Assembly (NCBI GenBank): GCA_902543185.1
Contig: CACBXB010000017.1
Coordinates: forward strand, 1 to 32,737
Origin: Paracoccaceae bacterium
GTDB lineage: Bacteria > Pseudomonadota > Alphaproteobacteria > Rhodobacterales > Rhodobacteraceae
Direction of reading: 5' to 3'
DNA length: 32,737 nt
Part shown: one piece after another, positions 9,510 to 15,939 of the stretch
How the letters are laid out: every line of letters starts with the position of its first letter
How positions within the stretch are numbered: the first letter of the stretch is position 1
Translations under genes and position numbers: made by a program
Notes under the pieces: generated by a model
Told to the model about the DNA's origin: nothing
Databases searched by the model: none
Seen by the model: only the letters and a program-made list of their open reading frames with translations

Positions 9510-9524
9510 ACTAATAAGTAAACC

Positions 9525-9668
9525 TTAAAGATCGTCGGCCAATTTATTATACAAATACAATAAAACAAAAATAGCAGTGGATATGGCACCAAAAGCCCCT
9601 GCCATTAGAAGAACTTCAATTTGCGCAATACTAAAGCTCGGGCCAAAAATTTGTTTCCAAGTTATCAT
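9525..9668 (-). CDS. 47-residue single-pass membrane protein
   Basis: A short frame beginning MITWKQIFGPSFSIAQIEVL with one strong membrane segment (~16-41, VLLMAGAFGAISTAIFVLLY) and a short tail NKLADDL. Its ATG lies one base after the stop codon of the zinc-ribbon gene (GGAAGCTAAAATG), so translation is probably coupled, and GGAAG inside the upstream gene can act as its ribosome site. No family recognised. The coupling, membrane segment and clean end next to the convergent gene support it as real. Confidence 0.55.
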   Translation of the reverse strand: MITWKQIFGPSFSIAQIEVLLMAGAFGAISTAIFVLLYLYNKLADDL

Positions 9669-9669
9669 T

Positions 9670-9858
9670 TTAGCTTCCAAAAAGTATATTTACGTTCATG
9701 ATTACAACGCTAAGCGACAAAAATGTGGTAGCAACCAGAGTAGTCAAACCATAACTGGATAACGATACATTTAATTTTTTCAAAGAGCCCCCGCAACTGA
9801 AACATTTTTCAGCTAGTGAGCTGTGAACTACATTACATTTTTTACATTCATTAGTCAT
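9670..9858 (-). CDS. small zinc-ribbon membrane protein, 62 residues
   Basis: The N-terminal half has two CxxC knuckles: C5-KK-C8 and C19-FS-C22 (CKKC...CFSCGG), a typical zinc-ribbon spacing. A membrane segment follows at ~37-60 (LTTLVATTFLSLSVVIMNVN). The arrangement of a ribbon facing the cytosol plus one helix is common in small bacterial membrane proteins of unknown job. It is the first gene of a two-gene unit with the 47-residue membrane protein. The copy-2 regulatory region lies just upstream. The TTGACT-TAAGTT spacing of 16 would place the transcript start at or next to the ATG, and there is no ribosome site, so the mRNA may be leaderless. Confidence 0.65.
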   Translation of the reverse strand: MTNECKKCNVVHSSLAEKCFSCGGSLKKLNVSLSSYGLTTLVATTFLSLSVVIMNVNILFGS

Positions 9859-9882
9859 ACTTTAAACTTAATGCCAGCTATA

Positions 9883-9959
9883 AAAAAGTCAACAAATACA
9901 ATGGTATACTTTAATTTATGTTAAAAAATAAATACTTACGTTAGTGTTCATTTGTATAC
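9883..9959 (-). promoter_or_regulatory. duplicated upstream region, copy 2, inverted relative to copy 1
   Basis: Read on the minus strand, GTATAC at 9959-9954 is followed exactly 50 bases later by GTATAC at 9909-9904, then by the 27 bases shared with copy 1, ending in TTGACTTTTT. The spacer carries AATGAACAC after the first box, like AATGGACAC in copy 1. It sits directly upstream of the zinc-ribbon gene. Confidence 0.6.
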
Positions 9960-10005
9960 TGCTTTTTCTTGGAGATTTTTAACCGTTAACGGAAAGAATT
10001 AACGG

Positions 10006-10056
10006 AAAAAAAGGTCTCTAATCGGCTCATCAGGGAGGAAAAAGCTATTAGAGACC
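10006..10056 (-). terminator. Rho-independent terminator with CCTCCC in the loop, possible 3'-derived sRNA
   Basis: On the minus strand a perfect 10-bp stem GGTCTCTAAT/ATTAGAGACC (10056-10047 with 10022-10013) is followed by seven T (10012-10006). This is the expected end of the trmL transcript, 224 bases after its stop. The 24-base loop is long and contains TTTTTCCTCCCTG, complementary to ribosome-binding sites. An alternative hairpin GCTATTA/TAATAGC (10078-10072 with 10050-10044) overlaps one arm and could compete. Confidence 0.7.
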
Positions 10057-10279
10057 CAGTACCCGCGGGGTTAATAGCACGATAAAAGCATTTTTTATGC
10101 CAACTTAGATTTTTATCATCTTTTCATGAGCAAACTGTTTCAAGCACTGCATCAGCATTTTTTGATTTCTCAGGGTTTATTTCACTATGATTAAGTAATC
10201 ATATTTACAGCCTAAATTCAGATTGATTCCACCAACCTGACGCCACACACTGGGTAAATTAAACAACCTTTTTTAATTT
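10057..10279. other. non-coding stretch downstream of trmL
   Basis: I see no credible reading frame. It is the trmL 3' region. On the minus strand TTGAAA, 17 bases, GATGAT (about 10140-10110) is a weak promoter-like match that could start a ~100-base RNA ending at the 10006 terminator. Confidence 0.3.
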
Positions 10280-10747
10280 TTATAAATAATCCCGCATCGC
10301 TTGATAAATCACAGCCGTCGCCGCATTTGCCAAGTTTAGAGATTTAACAGCCTTATTTTTTATTGGGATTGAAAAAATTCTATCTTGCATGCTTTCGCAA
10401 ATTGATTTGGGAAGCCCTTTGGATTCACATCCAAAAACTAAATATGCCTGTGGATGATAACTTGGCTTATAAAAACTTTTTGACCCATAATCTTCAAAAA
10501 AGTAAAGCTGTTCGTCAAGCGGTGAGCGTTGTAAAAGAAAATTATTCCAACTATCATAAAGGCTGATTTCTACAAATTTCCAGTAGCGCGTTCCCGATCT
10601 CGCCACGGAAGATGAGTCCAAGGAAAAACCAAGTTTGCCAATTAAAATCAGCTCTAAATCAAGAGCTACACAAGTCCTTCCTATTGAGCCAGTATTAAAT
10701 GGAATTTCCGGCTCAACCAGCACAACTTTCATTTTGGGCCGCACCAT
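10280..10747 (-). CDS. trmL: tRNA (cytidine/uridine-34 2'-O)-methyltransferase TrmL
   Basis: SPOUT-class (SpoU/TrmH fold) methyltransferase that 2'-O-methylates the wobble base of tRNA-Leu isoacceptors using S-adenosylmethionine. The 155-residue length is that of the compact TrmL type without an extra RNA-binding domain. Visible motifs are VVLVEPEIPFNTGSIGRTC (~8-26, motif 1 with the conserved N and R), YLVFGCESKGLP (~100-113, motif 2) and IPIKNKAVKSLNLANAATAV (~126-145, motif 3 with the knot SLNLANA). The ATG at 10747 has AGGTAG eight bases upstream; an internal Met6 is also possible. It lies 102 bases behind the nitroreductase-like gene on the same strand and may be read with it. Confidence 0.93.
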   Translation of the reverse strand: MVRPKMKVVLVEPEIPFNTGSIGRTCVALDLELILIGKLGFSLDSSSVARSGTRYWKFVEISLYDSWNNFLLQRSPLDEQLYFFEDYGSKSFYKPSYHPQAYLVFGCESKGLPKSICESMQDRIFSIPIKNKAVKSLNLANAATAVIYQAMRDYL

Positions 10748-10849
10748 CTCAAACTCTACCTATACATTTTAAAAATATACCAAAACCAACGAACATCAGT
10801 TTAAAATTAACATTAGATTAAAAAATGATTGAAACAAATCATCCATAGA

Positions 10850-11521
10850 TTAGAAAACTGTCAAAATCTCATTTAGCGGCTTCTTTAATTTTGCAGCTTT
10901 TGGAATATTTGCATCTTCGCTTGGATAGCCAACTGGTAATATCATAATTGGTTTTTCATTGTCTGGCCTTCCACACAAATCATTTAAAAATTTCATTGGG
11001 TTGGGCGTATGCTCAAGGCACACCAGACCAGCGTTATGGATCGCAGCGATCAGAAATCCCATTGCTATTCCAACGCTCTCAGGCACATAATAATTTTTAT
11101 GCCGGGACCCATCCTCATTTTTTCCATAACGTTCAGCAAAAACTACAATTAACCAAGGTGCTTCAGTCAGATGAGGCTTTGATATTCCAGTGCCAATGGG
11201 CTCCAATGCAGAAATCCACTCATCACTTGCTCCGCCAGAATAAAAGTTCTTTTCTTCCCTTTCAGCAGCCTCACGGATTAATTTTTTCATAGCTGAATCC
11301 TTTATAGCAACAAAGTGCCAGGGCTGTTGGTTGGCTCCAGAAGGGGCCCTACCAGCTACAGCTACAATATTTTCAATAATTTGTTTTGGAATTGGGTCGC
11401 TGCTAAAATCCCGAACTGAGTGACGCTTACACATATAATCAAAAAAAATTTGTGATTTTTGAATAGCCTCTTCTTCGGACAACTGAACACGATCTGGTAG
11501 TTTTATTGGCTCGTAGGGCAT
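10850..11521 (-). CDS. nitroreductase-family flavoprotein, iodotyrosine-deiodinase-like
   Basis: FMN-dependent NAD(P)H oxidoreductase of the nitroreductase fold, 223 residues. FMN-contact motifs are visible: KRHSVRDFS (32-40) and APSGANQQPWHF (59-70). The segment AAEREEKNFYSGGASDEWISAL (~85-106) is the extra lid typical of the iodotyrosine-deiodinase branch, and YYVPESVGIAMGFLIAAIHNAGL and HTPNPMKFL (~170-180) are also characteristic of that branch. The bacterial members can reductively dehalogenate halotyrosines in vitro, but the physiological substrate is usually unknown. No signal peptide, so cytosolic. AAGAGAAAC before the ATG is an adequate ribosome site. Confidence 0.88.
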   Translation of the reverse strand: MPYEPIKLPDRVQLSEEEAIQKSQIFFDYMCKRHSVRDFSSDPIPKQIIENIVAVAGRAPSGANQQPWHFVAIKDSAMKKLIREAAEREEKNFYSGGASDEWISALEPIGTGISKPHLTEAPWLIVVFAERYGKNEDGSRHKNYYVPESVGIAMGFLIAAIHNAGLVCLEHTPNPMKFLNDLCGRPDNEKPIMILPVGYPSEDANIPKAAKLKKPLNEILTVF

Positions 11522-11840
11522 TCTGTTTCTCTTAGTGCGTTATATAAAAAGTTAGATCTGTTTAAAATATTAAATCAGATATGCCAATTGATGTTTTGAT
11601 ATGCAAAAATGTATTCATCTAATTTTTTACTTAAAGTGTTTAGTTTAATTTTATATATTATTGGATATGGGTTGTAATGGATTATGCTTGCACTATCCGA
11701 CCCCAAAAAACGGTCAAGAGCAAATTCACTTAAGTTTTTATTTTTCTTTTTTGGCTTTAGTGGACTTACTTTGCATTTAACTGTCGCATAGCAATTCTTA
11801 TTTCAAAATTAGGCACCGCCTTTTTTCAAAAATCTGATCA
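11522..11840. other. AT-rich intergenic region without a recognisable gene
   Basis: This is the divergent spacer between the nitroreductase gene and the 62-residue ORF. I find no convincing frame on either strand. It is a likely location for upstream activator sites of the sigma-54 promoter at 11867; TTTGCATTTAACTGTCGCATAGCAA-like half-dyads near 11770-11795 are imperfect. Confidence 0.4.
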
Positions 11841-11855
11841 CTGAGTATATCTCAG
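11841..11855. promoter_or_regulatory. near-palindrome CTGAGTATATCTCAG, candidate operator
   Basis: Two inverted 5-base arms CTGAG/CTCAG flank TATAT. It sits 11 bases before the sigma-54 -24 element, at about -53 to -39 of the predicted start. That is too close for a usual enhancer site but suitable for a regulator. Confidence 0.3.
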
Positions 11856-11866
11856 AGTTAATTTTC

Positions 11867-11883
11867 CTGGCACAAAAATTGCT
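11867..11883 (+). promoter_or_regulatory. near-consensus sigma-54 (RpoN) promoter
   Basis: CTGGCAC-AAAAA-TTGCT matches the RpoN -24/-12 pattern TGGCAC-N5-TTGCW at every position of those elements. The GG and GC doublets are separated exactly as required. The predicted start is near 11894, giving a 17-base leader to the ATG at 11911 that includes the ribosome site GAGAGG (11901-11906). Confidence 0.6.
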
Positions 11884-11910
11884 TTCTTCTTCTATCAATG
11901 GAGAGGAATT

Positions 11911-12099
11911 ATGAATAAATCGGATCAAGATGAAGGGTTTATTGGCCCAATTAAACCATTAATGAGCATGAGTTACAGAGACTATCTTCGTATGATTAAT
12001 ACAGGACTAGGCTTGCCCAATTTTCCAAGGCAGAAAGCCCCTATTATTAAAAAAGATGAAGATTATATGTTTCCACCAGTTGGTTACAAATTGAACTAA
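11911..12099 (+). CDS. hypothetical 62-residue protein under a sigma-54-like promoter
   Basis: No family recognised. The product begins MNKSDQDEGFIGPIKPLMSM, continues SYRDYLRMINTGLGLPNFPR (~21-40) and ends KKDEDYMFPPVGYKLN. It is soluble, mixed in charge and Pro/Gly-rich, with no signal or membrane segment. A strong GGAGAGG ribosome site seven bases before the ATG, a well-placed RpoN-type promoter and an ordered 3' region (stem-loop, terminator) support it as a real gene. Small ORFs preceding anti-Shine-Dalgarno sRNAs are known in Rhodobacter (a DUF1127 gene before the CcsR RNAs), but this product is not visibly DUF1127. Confidence 0.6.
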   Translation: MNKSDQDEGFIGPIKPLMSMSYRDYLRMINTGLGLPNFPRQKAPIIKKDEDYMFPPVGYKLN

Positions 12100-12129
12100 A
12101 AGTTTAATTTTACTATTTTATTTTTCAGC

Positions 12130-12356
12130 GTGGCCGGGTTCTCCTCCCAACGAACCCAGCCACTATCCTCAAGCTCATTATGCTTCAGCAAATGGCGAGA
12201 TTACTTATTTTTACTCTAACTAGTTATTATTTAAAACGTCAAAATGCAGCATATGAATTGCTACGCAGCAGCGTTATAAATTTATCAATCGGTTCACTTT
12301 TCCTCAGTATTACTGTGAAACGAAACTTTACCTCCGCCAAAAGGCGGAGGATTTTT
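12130..12356 (+). ncRNA. candidate anti-Shine-Dalgarno sRNA (cuckoo/CcsR-like)
   Basis: GTGGCCGGGTTC (12130-12141) pairs with GAACCCAGCCAC (12152-12163), 11 pairs with one C/A mismatch, and leaves a 10-base loop TCCTCCCAAC; together with the closing C it shows CTCCTCCC. Alphaproteobacterial cuckoo/CcsR RNAs present CCUCCUCCC in such a loop and end in a terminator hairpin. Here the terminator at 12331-12355 lies 170 bases on and has CCTCCGCC as one arm. The 5' end is unknown; the RNA may be processed from the mRNA of the 62-residue ORF. There is no T-tract after the first hairpin, so it is not itself a terminator. Identification is by structure and motif only. Confidence 0.4.
12331..12355 (+). 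terminator. strong Rho-independent terminator
   Basis: CCTCCGCC, AAAA, GGCGGAGG forms a perfect 8-bp GC-rich stem with a 4-base loop, followed by ATTTTTA. It ends the transcription unit that starts at 11894. Confidence 0.9.
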
Positions 12357-12517
12357 AATAAAACTAAAATTACAATTATTTTAGCGCTGATTTATCTATC
12401 ATTAATTAAATCAAAGCTCTTTTTTACATGAAAATTAGACGCAACGTAATCGTAGAATTAACTTAGAACAATTGAGCTTTGTGTTAACATTCCAATAGTG
12501 TAAAATGGAGTTTTATA

Positions 12518-12889
12518 ATGTCAAAAATGAATACAGCAGCTGATCGTGATAGACGACAATTAATTGGTGCGACAAGGGGAAGAGACCTCTACTGGGGCTT
12601 CACAATCGCAGTCTTTGGCAACCTATTTACCCTTTATATGATTTCCCAAGGTGGCGACTTACCTGAGTTGGCTATTACAGCTGCTATTGTTGGAATGTTT
12701 GTTTTTGTAATGATTAATTCTTTTGATTGTATGGATGATTTGAAAGCTAACATTGATGATATGGATGATGATGACGCTGCTACAAACTTTGGTAAAAAAT
12801 TCAAGGCGGCACCTTGGGGCGTGTTTAAAGTCGTAATCACACTTATTTTTGGCGCTATTGCAATTACTCAACTTTTGGAAATTTGGTAA
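12518..12889 (+). CDS. hypothetical small membrane protein, 123 residues
   Basis: No family recognised. It has a charged cytosolic start (MSKMNTAADRDRRQLIGATRGRDL) and membrane segments at about 26-44 (WGFTIAVFGNLFTLYMIS), 52-68 (ITAAIVGMFVFVMINSF) and 102-120 (GVFKVVITLIFGAIAITQLL). Between the second and third is a very acidic loop, DCMDDLKANIDDMDDDDAA (~69-87). ATGGAG before the ATG serves as ribosome site. It sits 93 bases upstream of the large demethylating dehydrogenase on the same strand and may share its transcript, but a functional link is not shown. Confidence 0.75.
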   Translation: MSKMNTAADRDRRQLIGATRGRDLYWGFTIAVFGNLFTLYMISQGGDLPELAITAAIVGMFVFVMINSFDCMDDLKANIDDMDDDDAATNFGKKFKAAPWGVFKVVITLIFGAIAITQLLEIW

Positions 12890-12982
12890 TCAATTCCCAA
12901 TCAATAAGCTTTAAGCTTTCCAAGTTCTTAGACGCAAAACAGCGATTGTCTGCAGGTGCGCGGCTATTTAGGGAGTAATATA

Positions 12983-15388
12983 ATGAAATCTCATTATAGG
13001 GTTGTTGTTATTGGTGGGGGAGTAGTAGGAGCCTCTGTTATTTACCATTTAGCAAAGTTTGGTTGGTCAGATGTCTGCATGTTGGAAAGGTCAGTGCTAA
13101 CGGCTGGTTCTAGCTGGCATGCAGCTGGAGGAATCCATGCCCTAAATGCTGACCCAAATATTTCTGCCCTACAAGCTTACACTATTGATTTATTACTAGA
13201 GATCGAAGCCGAAAGTGGCCAAGATATAGGTCTCCATATGACTGGTGGGTTAACCATGGCTGGCACGCCAGATCGATGGGAATGGTTGCAATCAGCATAT
13301 AGAGTATATCAGTCCATTGGTATCTCTGATTGTAGGCTTGTTACGCCAGAAGAAGCCCGGGAGTTAAACCCTATTATGTCAACTGACGGTTTACTAGGGG
13401 GCATGTGGGCTGATCGGGAAGGTTATTTGGACACGACGGGTACTGTTCACGCCTATGCAAAAGCAGCCCGGAAGCGCGGCGCTGAGTATTTTGAACATAC
13501 AAAAGTAGAAACATTGGAGCAAACAAAAGACGGTTGGCGAGTTCACACAGATAAAGGGGTAATAACATGTGAGCACATTGTGAATGCTGGGGGACTATGG
13601 GCTAAGCAAATTGGGCGAATGGCCGGTATTGAGTTGCCAGTATCCCCTTTAAAACACCACTATTTGATATCAGATACTATTGCTGAACTAGAAAGCTTAG
13701 ATTTTGAAGTTCCCATGACAGTCGATCTGGAGGGTTTTACTTATTTGCGCCAGGATCAAAAAGGTGTTCTGCTCGGCATTTATGAAATTAATCATGAACA
13801 TTGGGCTATGGATGGCGCTCCTTGGGATTACGGAATGGAGCTATTTCAGGAGCAAACAGATAGGATAGAAAATGAATTGGTTCTTGGATTCGAGCGCTAT
13901 CCGGCTTTGCAAGATGTTGGCATTAAAACCTGGGTCAATGGTGCTTTCACCTTTTCACCAGACGGTAATCCTCTTGTGGGACCGGTTCCCGGCAAACAAG
14001 GCTACTGGTGTGCATGTGCAGTTATGGCAGGTTTTCTCCAAGGCGGAGGTGTAGGAAAATCTCTTGCTGAATGGATGATCCACGGCGAACCGGAAGCCGA
14101 TGTTTATGGTATGGACGTAGCTAGATACGGAAAGTTTGCAGAAAACAGAGAGTTTATAAAACAAACCACTGGTCAATTTTACTCCCGACGCTTTGTTATG
14201 ACCTATCCAAATGAACAACTACCTGCAGGGCGTCCATTAAAAATGGCACCAGCACATGATGCTATGACCGAAGCGGGTTGCCAGTGGGGGAATAGTTGGG
14301 ATCTCGAAGTGCCTCTATACTTTGCATCGAAAGAATTTGAAGAAAATCCTTCACTTAAACGTTCTAATTCGTTTCCTATAATTAGAGACGAGTGTAAAGC
14401 AGTCCGAACTGGCGTTGGCTTACTTGATATAACTGGCTTTTCACGCTTTGAAGTTTCAGGACCGAATGCTGAGGCCTGGCTCGATAACATAATGGCCTCA
14501 AAACTTCCTAAACCAGGCCGCGCAGGCTTAGCCCCCATGCTAAGCGAAGAAGGCAAATTAAAAGGTGATTTAACCCTATTCAATTGGGGTGATGGGACCT
14601 GGTGGATAATGGGATCCTATTATTTGCGCGCCTGGCATATGCGTTGGTTCAGTGACCACATTACCGGCGGTATTTCCATTAAAGATCTTGGAGAAGACTG
14701 GGCTGGATTTTCTCTTTCAGGCCCACGTTCTAAAGACGTAATATCCAAGCTTACCGAATTCTCTATTGATGAGTTGAAATTTATGGGCTGCGCCAATATG
14801 GATATAGGTTTGATCAGTGCGAAAGTTGGCCGCCTTTCTGTTACAGGTGAATTAGGTTATGAAATTCACTGCCGAATGGGTGATCATATAGCTCTGCGTA
14901 GGTTACTACTGAAAGCGGGCGCTGAATGTGGCATTAGAGAATTTGGTTTCAACGCCTTATTATCTTTAAGATTAGAAAAAGGGTTTGGGATTTGGTCAGC
15001 AGAATTTACTCAGGGCTATACTCCTGGAATGACAGGAATGGATCGATGGATTGACTGGAACAAAGAGCAATTTGTCGGCCGAGTAGCAGCTATCAAAGAA
15101 AGAGATGGTAATGGACCCGCCCAAAAGCTCGTTATGTTGGAAATTGATGCAGATGATGCAGATGCCAGTGGTTATGAACCTGTTTGGAATAACGAAAGTC
15201 TAGTCGGGTTTGTAACTTCAGGGGGGTATGGCCATACTCTAAACAAATCACTTGCTATGGCTTTGGTAAATAACGATCTTGCTCAGGAAGATCAGAAACT
15301 TAAAGTTCATGTTGTTGGCGTTGAAAAGGATGCAAAAGTTATTCAAGCATCACCCTACGATCCAGATGGATTAGTAATGCGTGTTTAG
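12983..15388 (+). CDS. FAD- and folate-dependent dimethylglycine/sarcosine dehydrogenase family protein
   Basis: Oxidative N-demethylase of the DMGDH/SARDH type: an amine is oxidised at FAD and the released one-carbon unit is normally passed to tetrahydrofolate. At 801 residues it is close to the family length. Domains in order are: DAO-type FAD domain (1-~375) with VVVIGGGVVGASVIYHLA (7-24), E35 and GSSWHAAGG (42-50), where His46 matches the covalent FAD histidine of the family; the FAO_M linker (~378-430); the GcvT aminomethyltransferase-like domain (~435-700) with VRTGVGLLDITGFSRFEVSGP; and the GcvT C-terminal barrel (~710-800) with VGFVTSGGYGHTLNKSLAMALV. The ATG at 12983 is preferred over an upstream GTG at 12956 because GGGAG lies seven bases before it. 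The exact substrate (dimethylglycine, sarcosine or another methylamine) cannot be read from sequence. No electron-transfer flavoprotein genes are nearby. Confidence 0.9.
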   Translation: MKSHYRVVVIGGGVVGASVIYHLAKFGWSDVCMLERSVLTAGSSWHAAGGIHALNADPNISALQAYTIDLLLEIEAESGQDIGLHMTGGLTMAGTPDRWEWLQSAYRVYQSIGISDCRLVTPEEARELNPIMSTDGLLGGMWADREGYLDTTGTVHAYAKAARKRGAEYFEHTKVETLEQTKDGWRVHTDKGVITCEHIVNAGGLWAKQIGRMAGIELPVSPLKHHYLISDTIAELESLDFEVPMTVDLEGFTYLRQDQKGVLLGIYEINHEHWAMDGAPWDYGMELFQEQTDRIENELVLGFERYPALQDVGIKTWVNGAFTFSPDGNPLVGPVPGKQGYWCACAVMAGFLQGGGVGKSLAEWMIHGEPEADVYGMDVARYGKFAENREFIKQTTGQFYSRRFVMTYPNEQLPAGRPLKMAPAHDAMTEAGCQWGNSWDLEVPLYFASKEFEENPSLKRSNSFPIIRDECKAVRTGVGLLDITGFSRFEVSGPNAEAWLDNIMASKLPKPGRAGLAPMLSEEGKLKGDLTLFNWGDGTWWIMGSYYLRAWHMRWFSDHITGGISIKDLGEDWAGFSLSGPRSKDVISKLTEFSIDELKFMGCANMDIGLISAKVGRLSVTGELGYEIHCRMGDHIALRRLLLKAGAECGIREFGFNALLSLRLEKGFGIWSAEFTQGYTPGMTGMDRWIDWNKEQFVGRVAAIKERDGNGPAQKLVMLEIDADDADASGYEPVWNNESLVGFVTSGGYGHTLNKSLAMALVNNDLAQEDQKLKVHVVGVEKDAKVIQASPYDPDGLVMRV

Positions 15389-15400
15389 TCAAATCACGCA

Positions 15401-15437
15401 ATAGTAACTTAATAGTTATTATAAGTTTCAGTTTTTT
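15401..15437 (+). terminator. weak AT-rich hairpin after the dehydrogenase gene
   Basis: ATAGTAACT/AGTTATTAT forms nine pairs (one G-T) with loop TAAT, followed after nine bases by TTTTTT. It lies between two convergent genes. The stem is weak, so termination is uncertain. Confidence 0.3.
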
Positions 15438-15898
15438 AACTGTTTTCTTCCAAATTAAGTCGCCACACCGATGCGTTTAACGCTCCCGCGATAGAAACCC
15501 AAACTAGGTATGGGAAAAATAGTAATCCCGAAAACCAATCTACTTGCCATAATGCGAGCATTGTACAAGCAACTGATAACCAAAGCCCTATCAAAACGAC
15601 AAGCCCCAACTTAATATTTTTTAATCCAAAAAATACTGGTGACCAAAGTGTATTAAGAGCAATCTGAAGAGACCAAAGCGCCATAGCCAAGCCATTATCT
15701 GGCGCTACAGCAGCTCTAGCTCCTGCAAAAGACATACAAATGTAAAGTGAGGTCCACGCCACTGGGAAGACCCAGTTGGGGGGGGGTCCAACTAGGCTTT
15801 TTTAAATTTGAATACCAGGCACCTGGCGGGAAAAGCCCACCAGTGGCCCCAGCAGAAAAGCAAGCCAGCAAAAAAATTAAAAACAAAATCCAAAACAT
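15436..15898 (-). pseudogene. tspO: TspO/MBR family membrane protein, frameshifted in a 9-base homopolymer
   Basis: The first 40 residues read MFWILFLIFLLACFSAGATG then GLFPPGAWYSNLKKPSWTPP, the TspO N-terminus. A run of nine C on this strand (15786-15778) then throws the frame out. With eight C the protein continues NWVFPVAWTSLYICMSFAGA and on through NTLWSPVFFGL and FPYLVWVSIAGALNASVWRL, giving an intact 153-residue TspO with five membrane segments. TspO proteins bind tetrapyrroles and regulate pigment and stress responses in alphaproteobacteria. The remainder is undamaged, so the insertion is recent, a sequencing error, or a slippage switch. The gene lies 41 bases behind the TauD-family gene on the same strand and is probably read with it. 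Confidence 0.85.
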
Positions 15899-15939
15899 TA
15901 TTGAAATCTAAGCCTTCATATACTCATATCAAGTTTAAA

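Noticed and set aside
9983-10005. CCGTTAACGG palindrome and repeated TTAACGG just past the trmL terminator
   Set aside because: Short, AT-rich and not next to a promoter; not enough to call an operator.
10363-10566. Plus-strand 67-codon frame
   Set aside because: Antisense to trmL; no ribosome site.
12180-12431. Plus-strand 83-codon frame
   Set aside because: It runs straight through the strong terminator at 12331-12355, has no ribosome site and has a composition unlike a protein; the region is better read as non-coding RNA.
14203-14583. Minus-strand 126-codon frame
   Set aside because: Antisense to the FAD/folate dehydrogenase, whose domains are continuous here.
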